Below, piece after piece: positions 25,778 through 36,287 of a DNA stretch of 64,000 nucleotides. The notes under the pieces were generated by a model that saw only the letters and a program-made list of their open reading frames with translations, was not told the origin of the DNA and did not search any database. A program made the translations under genes and the position numbers. Every line of letters begins with the position of its first letter. The first letter of the stretch is position 1. The stretch spans positions 797,939 through 861,938 of the forward strand of contig NZ_SMZP01000001.1 in NCBI RefSeq assembly GCF_013181195.1, written 5' to 3'. Origin of the DNA: Caulobacter sp. RHG1. Its GTDB lineage: Bacteria; Pseudomonadota; Alphaproteobacteria; Caulobacterales; Caulobacteraceae.

Positions 25778-27055
25778 ATGGCCCAATCGAGCGCTACCGG
25801 CGCCTCGTCGCGACGGGTGCTGGCCGCCAGCCTGATCGGCACCGCGGTCGAGTTCTACGACTTCTATATCTACGCCACCGCCGCCTCGCTGGTGTTCGGG
25901 CCGCTGTTCTTCCCGTCCAGTTCGCCGGCCATGCAGCTGCTGGCCTCATACGCCAGCCTGAGCGTCGCGTTCATCGCCCGGCCGCTGGGCTCGATCGTGT
26001 TCGGGCACTTCGGCGACCGCATCGGCCGCAAGTCGACCCTGGTGGCCTCGCTGATCATCATGGGCGGCTCGACCCTGCTGGTGGCCTTCCTGCCGACCTA
26101 TCACCAAGCTGGCTGGATCGCGCCGTTCATGCTGTGCCTGCTGCGCTTTGGCCAAGGCTTCGGCCTGGGCGGCGAGTGGGGCGGGGCCGCGCTGCTGGCG
26201 GTCGAGAACGCCCCGCCCGGCTGGCGCGCGCGCTTCGGCATGTTCCCGCAACTGGGGGCGCCGGTGGGCTTCATCGCCGCCAACGGCCTGTTCCTGATCC
26301 TCGGCGCGCTGCTGACGCCCGAGCAGTTCCAGGCCTGGGGCTGGCGCCTGCCGTTCCTGGGCAGCATCCTCTTGGTCGGGGTCGGCCTGTGGATCCGCCT
26401 GAAGCTGACCGAGACTCCCGCCTTCGCCGCCGCGGCCGCCGAGGCCCCGCCGCCGCACGTGCCGGTCGCCGAGCTTTTCCGCACCCACGGCCGCGAGACG
26501 ATCAGCGGCATCTTCGCCGTCGTCGCCTGCTTTGCGCTCTTCTACCTGACCACCGCCTTCGCCCTGGGCTATGGCACCACCACCCTGGGCTATGATCGCC
26601 AGACGTTCCTGAGCGTACTGTTGTTCGCCATCCTGTTCATGGCCGGCGGCATCGTCTGGGCCGGCTACTGGTCGGACGCCACGACGCCGCGCAAGGTGCT
26701 GATGACCGGCTCGGGCCTGACCGTCGTGGTCGGCGCCCTCCTGGCCCCGATGCTGGGCGGCGGCTCGCTGTGGCTGGTCGGCGGGTTCCTGTCGCTGTCG
26801 CTGCTGGTCATGGGCCTGGTTTACGGACCGCTGGGCGCCTGGCTGCCCAGCCTGTTCCCGGCCCGGGTGCGCTACACCGGCGCCTCGATCGCCTTCAATG
26901 TCGGCGGCATCCTGGGCGGCGGCCTGGCGCCGGTGGCCGCGCAGTACCTGGCCAGCCACGGCGGCCTGGGCTTCGTCGGTATCTATCTGGCGGCGGCCGG
27001 CCTGATCAGCCTTCTCGCCCTGCTGCCCCTGAGAAAGACGCCCGACAGCCTCTAG
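25778..27055 (+). CDS. MFS transporter, metabolite:H+ symporter (MHS) type
   Basis: 425 aa, 12 predicted membrane helices. Family marks: VEFYDFYIYATAASLVFGPL in TM1 and the loop 2-3 signature FGHFGDRIGRKSTLV. LRFGQGFGLGGEWGGAALLA is the MHS motif shared with ProP, ShiA and KgtP. Takes up an organic acid or osmolyte with protons. SD TGAGGAGG. Lies downstream of lrp and may be controlled with it. Confidence 0.93.
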   Translation: MAQSSATGASSRRVLAASLIGTAVEFYDFYIYATAASLVFGPLFFPSSSPAMQLLASYASLSVAFIARPLGSIVFGHFGDRIGRKSTLVASLIIMGGSTLLVAFLPTYHQAGWIAPFMLCLLRFGQGFGLGGEWGGAALLAVENAPPGWRARFGMFPQLGAPVGFIAANGLFLILGALLTPEQFQAWGWRLPFLGSILLVGVGLWIRLKLTETPAFAAAAAEAPPPHVPVAELFRTHGRETISGIFAVVACFALFYLTTAFALGYGTTTLGYDRQTFLSVLLFAILFMAGGIVWAGYWSDATTPRKVLMTGSGLTVVVGALLAPMLGGGSLWLVGGFLSLSLLVMGLVYGPLGAWLPSLFPARVRYTGASIAFNVGGILGGGLAPVAAQYLASHGGLGFVGIYLAAAGLISLLALLPLRKTPDSL

Positions 27056-27150
27056 GGGCGCCAAAACGCGAACGATGTGTTGCGGTCTTTGCGCAAGACG
27101 ACATGGGGCGCCCCGGCTAGGTTGAGCTTACATCTTCCCGGAGCCGCCCC

Positions 27151-28041
27151 ATGATCGATCTCGTCATCGAAGCCCGCCGCCACGACATCGGAAACTTCGA
27201 GGTCGGCCGCGTGCTGCCCTTCCACGCCCGCCGCATGGTCGGCCCGTTCACCTTCCTGGACCACATGGGGCCGGCCGAGTTCGCGCCCGGCTTCCCCAAG
27301 AGCGCCGACGTCCGCCCGCACCCGCACATCGGCCTGTCGACCCTGTCCTACCTGTTCCAGGGCGAGATCACCCACCGCGACAGCGTCGGCTCGGAAACCG
27401 TGATCAAGCCGGGCGAGGTCAACTGGATGACCGCCGGCTCGGGCATCACCCACTCCGAGCGCTTCGAGACCCTGCGCCGCCAGGGCGGCCGCATGGACGG
27501 CATGCAGGCGTGGATCGCCCTGCCCAAGGAATTCGAAGAGACCGATCCCGGCTTCGTCCACATCGAGGGCGACGTCGACCTGCCCACCTATGAGGAGCGC
27601 GGCCTGAAGGCGCGGCTGATCGCCGGCGAGGCGTTCGGCGCCAAGGCCAATGTGCCGATCTTCTCGCCGCTGTTCTACGTCCACTGGGAGCTGGAGGCGG
27701 GCGCGACCGCCGCCCTGCCCGCCGAGTATGCCGAGCGCGCGGCCTATGTCGCCGACGGCCGGGTCGAGGTCGACGGCCGCGAGCTGAACGCCCTGCAGAT
27801 GGCCGTGTTCGAGCCCGGCGACACCGTGGTCTTCAAGGCCCTGGAGCGCTCGACCGTCATGCTGCTGGGCGGCGAGCCGGTGGGCCCGCGCTTCATGGAG
27901 TGGAACTTCGTCTCCTCGTCCAAGGAGCGCATCGAGCAGGCCAAGGCCGACTGGAAGGCCGGCCGCATGAAGCTGCCCGACCTGGACCACGACGAATTCA
28001 TCCCGCTGCCCGAAACGCCGAAGCCGCCGCAACCTCTGTAG
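27151..28041 (+). CDS. Pirin family protein
   Basis: 296 aa, bicupin. Metal ligands are visible in the N-cupin: H57 and H59 in DVRPHPHIGLSTL, H101 and E103 in SGITHSERFE. GPFTFLDHMGP and HRDSVGSETVIKPGEVNWM are the standard pirin blocks. Some bacterial pirins are quercetin 2,3-dioxygenases and others modulate metabolic enzymes; nothing here decides between them. Monocistronic by appearance. Confidence 0.94.
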   Translation: MIDLVIEARRHDIGNFEVGRVLPFHARRMVGPFTFLDHMGPAEFAPGFPKSADVRPHPHIGLSTLSYLFQGEITHRDSVGSETVIKPGEVNWMTAGSGITHSERFETLRRQGGRMDGMQAWIALPKEFEETDPGFVHIEGDVDLPTYEERGLKARLIAGEAFGAKANVPIFSPLFYVHWELEAGATAALPAEYAERAAYVADGRVEVDGRELNALQMAVFEPGDTVVFKALERSTVMLLGGEPVGPRFMEWNFVSSSKERIEQAKADWKAGRMKLPDLDHDEFIPLPETPKPPQPL

Positions 28042-28118
28042 GGCCAAGCGCAACCGATCGCCCGTATCCGGATTATCCTCCAGACCCGGCGCCAAGGCCG
28101 GGCTTGGAGGAGATGTCC

Positions 28119-28418
28119 ATGCGTATCGTGACGATCGCGGCCGTGGCCGCTTTGGGCCTGACGGTGATGGCCTGCGAGAACAAGGCCGAGAAGGCCCAGG
28201 AAGCCACCGCCGAAAGCAGCAACGCCGCCAGCGAAGCGGCCGCCGCCGCCTCGGCCTCGCAGGCCGCCGCCGACGCCTCGGCCAGCGCCGCCATGGCCAC
28301 CACGCCGGAAGGCAAGGAAGCCGCCGGTGACGCCGCCGCGGCTGCGGGCGAAGCCGCCGAGAAGGCCGGCGACAAGGCGCAGGACGCCGCCAAGAAGGCT
28401 CAGGACGCCGCGCACTAG
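28119..28418 (+). CDS. Small Ala-rich lipoprotein
   Basis: 99 aa from ATG at 28119 with GGAGGAG 6 nt upstream (an ATG at 28113 lies too close). Signal MRIVTIAAVAALGLTVMAC with lipobox VMAC, then a low-complexity Ala/Glu/Lys helix (EKAQEATAESSNAASEA, KAQDAAKKAQDAAH). Predicted lipid-anchored protein similar in style to Lpp-like or stress-related entericidin neighbours, but no family is assigned. Followed by a terminator. Confidence 0.8.
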   Translation: MRIVTIAAVAALGLTVMACENKAEKAQEATAESSNAASEAAAAASASQAAADASASAAMATTPEGKEAAGDAAAAAGEAAEKAGDKAQDAAKKAQDAAH

Positions 28419-28443
28419 CCGCGCCGTTCGGCCCGGAACACCG

Positions 28444-28481
28444 AACGCCGGTCGCCCCAGTGGCGGCCGGCGTTTTCGTTT
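28444..28481 (+). terminator. Intrinsic terminator after the lipoprotein gene
   Basis: A 13-bp stem (AACGCCGGTCGCC with GGCGGCCGGCGTT, one G-T pair) followed by TTCGTTT. Confidence 0.8.
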
Positions 28482-28492
28482 GCTAGGAATTG

Positions 28493-28504
28493 AAACGATC
28501 GTTT
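28493..28504. promoter_or_regulatory. Palindromic operator candidate AAACGATCGTTT
   Basis: Perfect 12-bp dyad 20 bp before the alpha/beta hydrolase ATG. The right half with its flank reads ATCGTTTGA, the same 9 bases found at the fadJ operator candidate (35862-35875). Resembles TetR-type fatty-acid repressor sites. Confidence 0.45.
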
Positions 28505-28524
28505 GACTTCACGCGCGAGCCGCC

Positions 28525-29286
28525 ATGCCCCGCTTCACGACCTCCGACGGCCTCTCCATCGCCTATCAGGTCTGGGGCGAGGACGAAGACCGGCCGCCCA
28601 TCGTGCTGCACCACGGCTTCGGGGCCAGCGGCGTCATCAACTGGAAGGCGCCAGGCATCATCGACGCCCTGGTCGGGGCCGGCCGCAAGGTCGTGACGAT
28701 CGACGCGCGCGGCCACGGGGCTTCTGACAAGCCGCACGATCCGGCCTTCTACGGCGAGGCGCGGATGGCGGCCGATGTCTCCGCGCTGATCGACCACCTG
28801 GACGCGCCGACCATCGACCTGGCCGGCTATTCGATGGGGGCGATCGTGTCTCTGATCTGCGCCAGCCAGGAACCGCGCGTGCGGCGGCTGCTCACCGGCG
28901 GCGTCGGCGAGGGCGTGGTCGAGACCGGCGGCGTCGACACCCGCCACGTGCCCAACGCCGCCCTGGTCGAGGCTTTGCTGGCCGATGATCCGTCCACGAT
29001 CCAGCATCCCGCAGCGATCCCCTTCCGCCAGTTCGCCGACGCCATCGGCGCGGACCGCAAGGCGCTGGCCGCCCAGGCCAGCGTCGTCCACGCCCAGCCG
29101 ATCGCCCTGGACCGCATCACCGCCCCGACCCTGGTCACAGCCGGCGACGACGACCCGCTGGCGGTGCGTCCCGAGCGGCTGGCCGCGGCGATCCCGGGCG
29201 CGCGCTCGCTGCTGGTGAAGGGCGACCACCGCGCCGCGGTGGCGGATCCGGCGTTTGCCCAGGCGATGGTGGGGTTCTTGAGCTGA
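28525..29286 (+). CDS. Alpha/beta hydrolase
   Basis: 253 aa. Oxyanion region VLHHGFGASG, nucleophile elbow AGYSMGAI with the Ser, acid in VTAGDDDPLA, and a candidate His in VKGDHRAAV. Small cap region between strand 6 and helix D. No signal peptide, so cytoplasmic. Substrate unknown; an esterase/lipase-like role would fit the fatty-acid-type operator seen just upstream. Confidence 0.9.
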   Translation: MPRFTTSDGLSIAYQVWGEDEDRPPIVLHHGFGASGVINWKAPGIIDALVGAGRKVVTIDARGHGASDKPHDPAFYGEARMAADVSALIDHLDAPTIDLAGYSMGAIVSLICASQEPRVRRLLTGGVGEGVVETGGVDTRHVPNAALVEALLADDPSTIQHPAAIPFRQFADAIGADRKALAAQASVVHAQPIALDRITAPTLVTAGDDDPLAVRPERLAAAIPGARSLLVKGDHRAAVADPAFAQAMVGFLS

Positions 29287-29298
29287 GAACACCCAACC

Positions 29299-29412
29299 CG
29301 TCATCCCGCGCTTTGTGCGCGGGACCCATGGTTCAGCCCGCACGAGAGAGCGCCCATCTTCTCCGCACTTGCGGCGGACGGATGGGTCCCGCGCATAAAG
29401 CGCGGGATGACG
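29299..29412. repeat. Long REP-like inverted repeat
   Basis: Arms 29299-29329 and 29382-29412 are 31 nt each with one mismatch, beginning CGTCATCCCGCGC and ending GCGCGGGATGACG. The 52-bp centre is unrelated. It lies between the alpha/beta hydrolase and adenine deaminase genes. The GTCATCCCG tip is shared with the repeat at 33644-33743. Confidence 0.85.
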
Positions 29413-29449
29413 GTTGATTGGTAACGAAGTGGCGGCTCATAAAGCCCCC

Positions 29450-30469
29450 ATGACCGACACCGCCTTCTCCACCTTCGTCCGCGGCCTGCCCAAGGCCGAG
29501 CTGCACATGCACATCGAGGGCAGCCTCGAGCCCGAGCTGATGTTCGAGCTGGCCGCGCGCAACGGCGTCGCCCTGCCCTTCAAGTCGGTGGACGAGATCC
29601 GAGCGGCCTACGACTTCTCGAACCTGCAGGACTTCCTGGACATCTATTACCAGGGCGCCGGGGTGCTGATCACCGAGGCCGACTTCAAGGACCTGGCGCT
29701 GGCCTATTTCAAGCGCCTGGCGGCCGATGGCGGCACGCACGCCGAGATCTTCTACGACCCGCAGACCCACACCGACCGCGGCGTCGCCTTCGACACGGCG
29801 ATCAAGGGCCTGCTGGCCGGCATGGACGAGGCCGAGAAGACGCTGGGCGTGACCAGCAAGCTGATCCTCTGCTTCCTGCGCCACCTGTCGGAAGAGAGCG
29901 CTTTTGCGACCCTGGAGCAGGCCAAGCCCTGGCTCGGCTCGCTGGCGGGCGTGGGCCTGGACAGCTCGGAGGTCGGCCACCCGCCGGCCAAGTTCGCCCG
30001 CGTCATGCAGGCCGCCCGTGACCTCGGCCTCAAGGTCGTGGCCCACGCCGGCGAGGAAGGCCCGCCGGCCTATGTTTGGGAAGCCCTCGACCTGGTGAAG
30101 GTCGACCGCATCGACCACGGCAACCGCGCCCTGGAAGACGAGGCCCTGACCCAGCGCCTGGTCGACGAAGGCATCACCCTGACGGTCTGTCCGCTGTCGA
30201 ACCTGAAGCTGTGCGGCGTGCCCAGCCTGGACGTCCACCCGCTGAAGAAGATGCTGGCCCTGGGCCTGAAGGCCACCGTCAACTCTGACGACCCGGCCTA
30301 TTTCGGCGGCTACCTGCTGGAGAACTACCTGGCCACCGCTGACGCCGTGGGCCTGACCCGCGACGAGATCGTCACCCTGGCCAAGAACAGCTTCACGGGC
30401 TCGTTCCTCAGCGACGCCGAAAAGGCCGAGCGCGTGGCCCAGGTCGAGGCCTACGCGGCGGCGAACTAG
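29450..30469 (+). CDS. Adenine deaminase (adenosine deaminase family)
   Basis: 339 aa from ATG at 29450 (an upstream reading from 29414 lacks family similarity). Zn ligands H19 and H21 in KAELHMHIEGSLEP, further metal/catalytic residues in VVAHAGEEGPPAYVW, RIDHGNRAL and NSDDPAYFGGYL. The block GLDSSEVGHPPAKFARVM is the form found in adenine deaminases of the Aah1 group rather than true adenosine deaminases. Converts adenine to hypoxanthine in purine salvage. The stop overlaps the convergent DUF2199 stop by 4 nt. Confidence 0.92.
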   Translation: MTDTAFSTFVRGLPKAELHMHIEGSLEPELMFELAARNGVALPFKSVDEIRAAYDFSNLQDFLDIYYQGAGVLITEADFKDLALAYFKRLAADGGTHAEIFYDPQTHTDRGVAFDTAIKGLLAGMDEAEKTLGVTSKLILCFLRHLSEESAFATLEQAKPWLGSLAGVGLDSSEVGHPPAKFARVMQAARDLGLKVVAHAGEEGPPAYVWEALDLVKVDRIDHGNRALEDEALTQRLVDEGITLTVCPLSNLKLCGVPSLDVHPLKKMLALGLKATVNSDDPAYFGGYLLENYLATADAVGLTRDEIVTLAKNSFTGSFLSDAEKAERVAQVEAYAAAN

Positions 30470-30948
30470 GACGCGTGGAGGACGCCCAGGATCTCGTGGT
30501 GGCGCGCGGCGTCGATGCCGTCGCGCTGTTCCTGGGCCAGCCGGCTCTTGTCGCCTTCGGGAAGGATCAGGGTCGCGCGTTCGTCCGGCGTCTGTAGCTG
30601 GATGAAAAGCCGGGTGCCCAGCGACACGCCGGGATAGGGCGCAAGCCGGTTGGCCAGCTTGCCCGGCAACGGCGGCTCCTCGCGGCCGTCTTCGTCATAG
30701 AGGTCGAGATAGCGCTCGAACGCCTCGGCCTCGACCTCGGCCCACGCGCCCCAGCCGAAATAGTCGTCTTCCCCCTTCAGCGGCACCGGCAGGATGCAGC
30801 GAATGAAGAAGCGGTCGCCCCACTGGCACAGGTCGTCGCTATAACGCGCCTGGGCGTCGCGCTCGTCTTCGGGGATCGCCCAGACCTCGTCCGGCAGGGT
30901 GAAGCCCCAGTCCCGCGACAAGCCTTCGTGATGAAACTCTTCAGCCAT
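30466..30948 (-). CDS. DUF2199 family protein
   Basis: 160 aa, no signal or membrane segment. DUF2199 features: WGDRFFIRCILPVPLKGEDD, YFGWGAWAEVEAEAFERYLD, then FIQLQTPDERATLIL. Members are small cytoplasmic proteins of unknown role. Overlaps the end of the adenine deaminase gene by 4 nt on the other strand. Confidence 0.85.
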   Translation of the reverse strand: MAEEFHHEGLSRDWGFTLPDEVWAIPEDERDAQARYSDDLCQWGDRFFIRCILPVPLKGEDDYFGWGAWAEVEAEAFERYLDLYDEDGREEPPLPGKLANRLAPYPGVSLGTRLFIQLQTPDERATLILPEGDKSRLAQEQRDGIDAARHHEILGVLHAS

Positions 30949-30982
30949 GGCCCAGAGCTCTAGGCCAAGTCGCGAGCCGGCT

Positions 30983-31969
30983 CTAGCCCACAGCCTCGCG
31001 CAGGGCGTCGCACAGGCGGTCCAGGGCTTCGATGTCCAGGTTGGGATCGAGCGTGATCACCACGGTCGAGGCGGCCAGGTGGTCGGCGGTCGGCGTGTCG
31101 TCGGCGGCCAGCGAGCGGTCGCGGACGGCGCAGCTGGCCTGGACGCCCGCGTCTTGCAGCTTCCAGGCGACAGCGCCGGCGTCGTCGGTCGGCAGGCTCA
31201 GCGCGCAGGTTGGCGAGATCCAGCTCATGCCCCAGCCCGGCTGGAAGCCGACCCCGCTGTCCAGCAGCAGCACGCGCAGTTGTTGGGCGGTGCCGCACAG
31301 GCGCTGGCGCAGGCCCGGCCAGGCGGCGAGGCCGTCCTCGCCGGCGAAGGGCGCAGCCTCGATGTCGTTGATGGTGGCGGCGTCCTCGCAGGCGACGAAC
31401 ACGCCCTCCCCGCCCGGCAGGCCGACCAGAACCGGCACCGGGGCCTCGATCATCACGTCGAAGGCGCCGGCGGCGTCGATCAGGATCGGCAGCCCGGTCT
31501 CGGCGCGGAAGGCGGCCCAGGCGCGCATGTCGGGCGCGCGGCCATGAGCGGCCGCAGGAACGATGGCTTCCAGAGCCCCCGGCGCGTCGGGCAGGCGTTC
31601 GCGCAGGTGGCCGGTGTCGAACATGGCGCTGAACGGATCGACGTCGACCAGCCAGGCCTTCAGCCCCGCGGCGGCGACGCCGGCCAGGGTCTCGGGATCG
31701 GCCAGGGCCGAGACGACGCAGACGCCGCCCTCGCGCACGCCCAGGGCTTTCAGCGCCGCGGCCGTGGCCTCGACGCGATCCGCAAACGCGCGGACGGCGA
31801 CCGGACGGGCGAAGCGGGCGGCCAGACGGCTTTCGAGATTCGCGACGTGACCCGTGAAGCCCAGGGCCTCGGCGACCGCATCGAAATCGATCGGCGCGCC
31901 CGAAGCCCGGACGAAGGCCTTCCCTTGCAGGAAGATGTTCTGATCAGCAGCGGCAAGCTTCGGGAGCAT
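30983..31969 (-). CDS. DegT/StrS aminotransferase-like protein lacking the PLP lysine
   Basis: 328 aa from ATG at 31969. The fold-type I layout is recognisable: LVDVDPFSAMFD (usually DVDPxT), AAAHGRAPDMRAWAAF (normally VHLYG-like), LPILIDAAGAFD (normally EDAAQA) and PGGEGVFVACED (normally GEGGxVxTND). Just before the last motif a catalytic enzyme has S-x(4-6)-K; here VPVLVGLPGGEG has no Lys. The protein therefore probably does not form the PLP Schiff base. Start position is moderately sure. It is followed on the same strand by nothing else and preceded by the acyl-CoA synthetase 118 bp upstream. Role unknown. Confidence 0.6.
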   Translation of the reverse strand: MLPKLAAADQNIFLQGKAFVRASGAPIDFDAVAEALGFTGHVANLESRLAARFARPVAVRAFADRVEATAAALKALGVREGGVCVVSALADPETLAGVAAAGLKAWLVDVDPFSAMFDTGHLRERLPDAPGALEAIVPAAAHGRAPDMRAWAAFRAETGLPILIDAAGAFDVMIEAPVPVLVGLPGGEGVFVACEDAATINDIEAAPFAGEDGLAAWPGLRQRLCGTAQQLRVLLLDSGVGFQPGWGMSWISPTCALSLPTDDAGAVAWKLQDAGVQASCAVRDRSLAADDTPTADHLAASTVVITLDPNLDIEALDRLCDALREAVG

Positions 31970-32087
31970 ATCAGGCGCATTCCACGACGAACCGGGCGAC
32001 CTGCATGGCCGCACCATATGGTTAAGCAACCGTATTCGCTGATTCCATCTGGCCTAATGTGGCGCGCCGACGCGGCAAAAACGTCCT

Positions 32088-33620
32088 TTAGCTAGGCGGA
32101 ATCTGCCAGCTGTCGCGCAGCTCGCGCTTCAGAACCTTGCCGATGTGGCTGCGCGGCAGGCTGTCGACGATCTGTACGTCGGCCAGCCGCTGGGTCTTGC
32201 CGACCTGGCCGTTGACGAAGGCCTTGATGTCGGCGGCTTCCCCCGCCCCCTTCAGGGCGACAAAGGCGACCGGGGTCTCGCCCCACTCTTTCGACGGCAC
32301 GCCGACCACCGCCGCCTCCAGCACGGCCGGATGTTGGACCAGCACCGCCTCGAGGTCGGACGGATAGATGTTGAAGCCGCCGGAGATGACCATGTCCTTC
32401 TTGCGGTCCATCAGGGTCAGGAACCCTTCCTCGTCGAAGCGCCCCACGTCCCCGGTGCGGATGAAGGTCCAGCCCTCTGGCGAGGTCCAGATCGCTTCGG
32501 CGGTCTTGTCCGGGCGGCCGTGATAGCCGTTCATGGTCGCGCCCGAGCGGCCGACGATCTCGCCGACCACGCCCGGACCGACCTGGACGCCGTCCTCGTC
32601 GATCAGGCGGATGTCATGGCCGGGCGCCGGGCGGCCCACCGTGTGCAACTTGTCGGGATGCTCGTGGGCGATGAGGATGCAGGTGCCGCCGCCCTCGGTC
32701 ATGCCGAAATACTCGACCAGGCCGCCGGGCCAGCGCTGCAGCACCTCGCTCTTCAGTTCGGCTGCGAACGGCGCGCTGGTGCAGAACTTCAGGTGGGTGG
32801 ACGACAGGTCGTAGTCGGAAAAGTCGGGCCGCTCCATCAGGCGGCGGTACTGCACCGGCACCAGCATGGTGTGGGTCATGCGGTGCTTCTGGGCCAGCTC
32901 CAGATACCTGCCGGCGTCGAACTTCCTCATCAGCACCACGGTCCCGCCGCCGGCCAGGGTGGGGAAGAAGCAGACCAGGGTGGTGTTCGAATAGAGCGGC
33001 GTCGACAGCACCGTGACGGCCTCGGGGCCGTAGCCGACCGCGTCGCCGCGAAACACGTGCTTCCAGCGCATGCCGTGCGACTGGACGATGCCCTTGGGCG
33101 TGCCGGTCGTGCCGCTGGAATAGATGATGTTGAACGGCTGGTCGGGAGCGATCGCGACCGGGCGTGGCGTAGCGTCCTCAGGCGCCAGCCAGGCGTCGAA
33201 CTCGCGGTCCAGGTCGATCTGGCGGACGGCGATCGGCGCGGGCTGCTGGGCCTGCGCGACGCCGGCGTCGAGGAAGAACAGCCGTGCGCCGCAGTCGGAG
33301 ACCATGCCGGCGATGGCCTCGGGCGTCGAGGACGGCGCGATCGGCGCGACGGCGACACCGGCGCGCAGGGCGCCCAGGAACAGCGCCGTGTACGGAATGG
33401 ACGACAGGGCGCAGACGGCGACGGCCTCGCCCGGCGCGATCCCGTCCCGCTGCAGGGCGGCGGCGACGCGGTCGGCCAGGGCGTCAAACTGAGCGTAGCT
33501 CACCTCCTCGCCGGTCTCCATGACGATCGCCGGATGGTTGGGGCCTTCCTGCGCGCGGACGCGGAGGATGTCGCCCAGCGTGCCGTAGTCGGCGGACATC
33601 ATGGCGGCGATGGTGGTCAT
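32088..33620 (-). CDS. Acyl-CoA synthetase (AMP-dependent ligase)
   Basis: 510 aa from ATG at 33620 with GGAG 6 nt before it. Adenylate-forming motifs: P-loop IIYSSGTTGTPKGIVQSHG, EYFGMTEGGG, TGDVGRFDEEGFLTLMDRKK and C-terminal catalytic Lys in PRSHIGKVLKREL. Activates a fatty or aromatic acid to its CoA ester. Lies downstream of a beta-oxidation gene on the same strand, separated by a REP-like repeat, so a shared role in fatty-acid catabolism is likely. Chain length not predictable. Confidence 0.93.
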   Translation of the reverse strand: MTTIAAMMSADYGTLGDILRVRAQEGPNHPAIVMETGEEVSYAQFDALADRVAAALQRDGIAPGEAVAVCALSSIPYTALFLGALRAGVAVAPIAPSSTPEAIAGMVSDCGARLFFLDAGVAQAQQPAPIAVRQIDLDREFDAWLAPEDATPRPVAIAPDQPFNIIYSSGTTGTPKGIVQSHGMRWKHVFRGDAVGYGPEAVTVLSTPLYSNTTLVCFFPTLAGGGTVVLMRKFDAGRYLELAQKHRMTHTMLVPVQYRRLMERPDFSDYDLSSTHLKFCTSAPFAAELKSEVLQRWPGGLVEYFGMTEGGGTCILIAHEHPDKLHTVGRPAPGHDIRLIDEDGVQVGPGVVGEIVGRSGATMNGYHGRPDKTAEAIWTSPEGWTFIRTGDVGRFDEEGFLTLMDRKKDMVISGGFNIYPSDLEAVLVQHPAVLEAAVVGVPSKEWGETPVAFVALKGAGEAADIKAFVNGQVGKTQRLADVQIVDSLPRSHIGKVLKRELRDSWQIPPS

Positions 33621-33643
33621 GGGAGACTCCAAACAACAAATCC

Positions 33644-33743
33644 TGTCATCCCGGCCGGAGCGCAGCGGAGAGCCGGGACCGCAGAAGGCTCAGCGCTTCC
33701 GGCGGTCCCGGATCTGCGCGCTACACGCTTGTCCGGGATGACA
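33644..33743. repeat. REP-like inverted repeat
   Basis: Outer arms TGTCATCCCGG and CCGGGATGACA (11 bp, perfect) enclose further partial pairing. Located between the acyl-CoA synthetase and fadJ genes. Shares the GTCATCCCG tip with the element at 29299-29412. Confidence 0.75.
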
Positions 33744-33762
33744 ATTCAGGAAGAAGCCGCCC

Positions 33763-35841
<2,079 letters not shown>

Positions 35842-35861
35842 GGCGGCTTCCACCCTTTGAT

Positions 35862-35875
35862 ATCGTTTGAACGAT
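35862..35875. promoter_or_regulatory. Operator candidate upstream of fadJ-like gene
   Basis: ATCGTT-TG-AACGAT is a 6-bp dyad, extended by GTTTGA repeats on its right side. It shares ATCGTTTGA with the site at 28493-28504 and looks like TetR-type fatty-acid repressor operators (FadR/PsrA style). Confidence 0.5.
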
Positions 35876-35982
35876 TGTTTGAGAGAAGCCTGCACGGTCC
35901 GGCGAAGATGTCCAGACCTCCCTGACGGCGCCCCATTTTCAGGCGCCCGCCGTTGACGGCCCCGTTGCCATACTGCAAGTTC

Positions 35983-36245
35983 GAAACTGTAGTTTCAGCC
36001 GAGATCGTCCGTGGATGCCGATGCCAGGCCGCGACTGTCCGCGCGCCGCATTTGCCTGAAATCCGAGAAGAATGATCCGAGCTGGGGAGGGCGTTCGCGG
36101 AAAATCATGGACTTTGGATGCGCCTTGCACGCGTCCTGACGTTTCGAAGTCGGTGAACCCGCGGGCGCGGCGTGTTGCCCGCAATGCGTCGGACTTTGGT
36201 AAAGCGCAACTCGGCGCGGAAGGGGCCCTTCCGCGCCGTTTCTTT
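35983..36245 (+). ncRNA. Candidate non-coding transcript with operator-like dyad and strong terminator
   Basis: The 446-bp gap between fadJ and the serine hydrolase holds no supported gene on either strand. It ends with an excellent hairpin at 36212-36238 (13-bp perfect stem CGGCGCGGAAGGG/CCCTTCCGCGCCG) followed by TTTCTTT, oriented for plus-strand transcription. No plus-strand gene precedes it. A dyad GAAACT-GT-AGTTTC lies at 35983-35996. A small RNA read on the plus strand would explain the terminator. I recognise no known RNA family, and the promoter is not clear. A leader or remnant gene is an alternative. Confidence 0.3.
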
Positions 36246-36255
36246 GCGGGCCTGT

Positions 36256-36286
36256 AGAGGCTCCCCCGCATCGCGGGGGAGCCTCT
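36256..36286. repeat. GC-rich hairpin between terminator and serine hydrolase gene
   Basis: A 14-bp perfect stem AGAGGCTCCCCCGC/GCGGGGGAGCCTCT with a 3-nt loop, immediately after the minus-strand serine hydrolase stop. Same CTCCCCCGC core as the repeats at 61041 and 63753; may also terminate the hydrolase gene. Confidence 0.7.
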
Positions 36287-36287
36287 G

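Noticed and set aside
36072..36257. 61-aa plus-strand ORF in the fadJ/serine hydrolase gap
   Set aside because: Runs through the terminator hairpin, no ribosome site, no similarity recognised.
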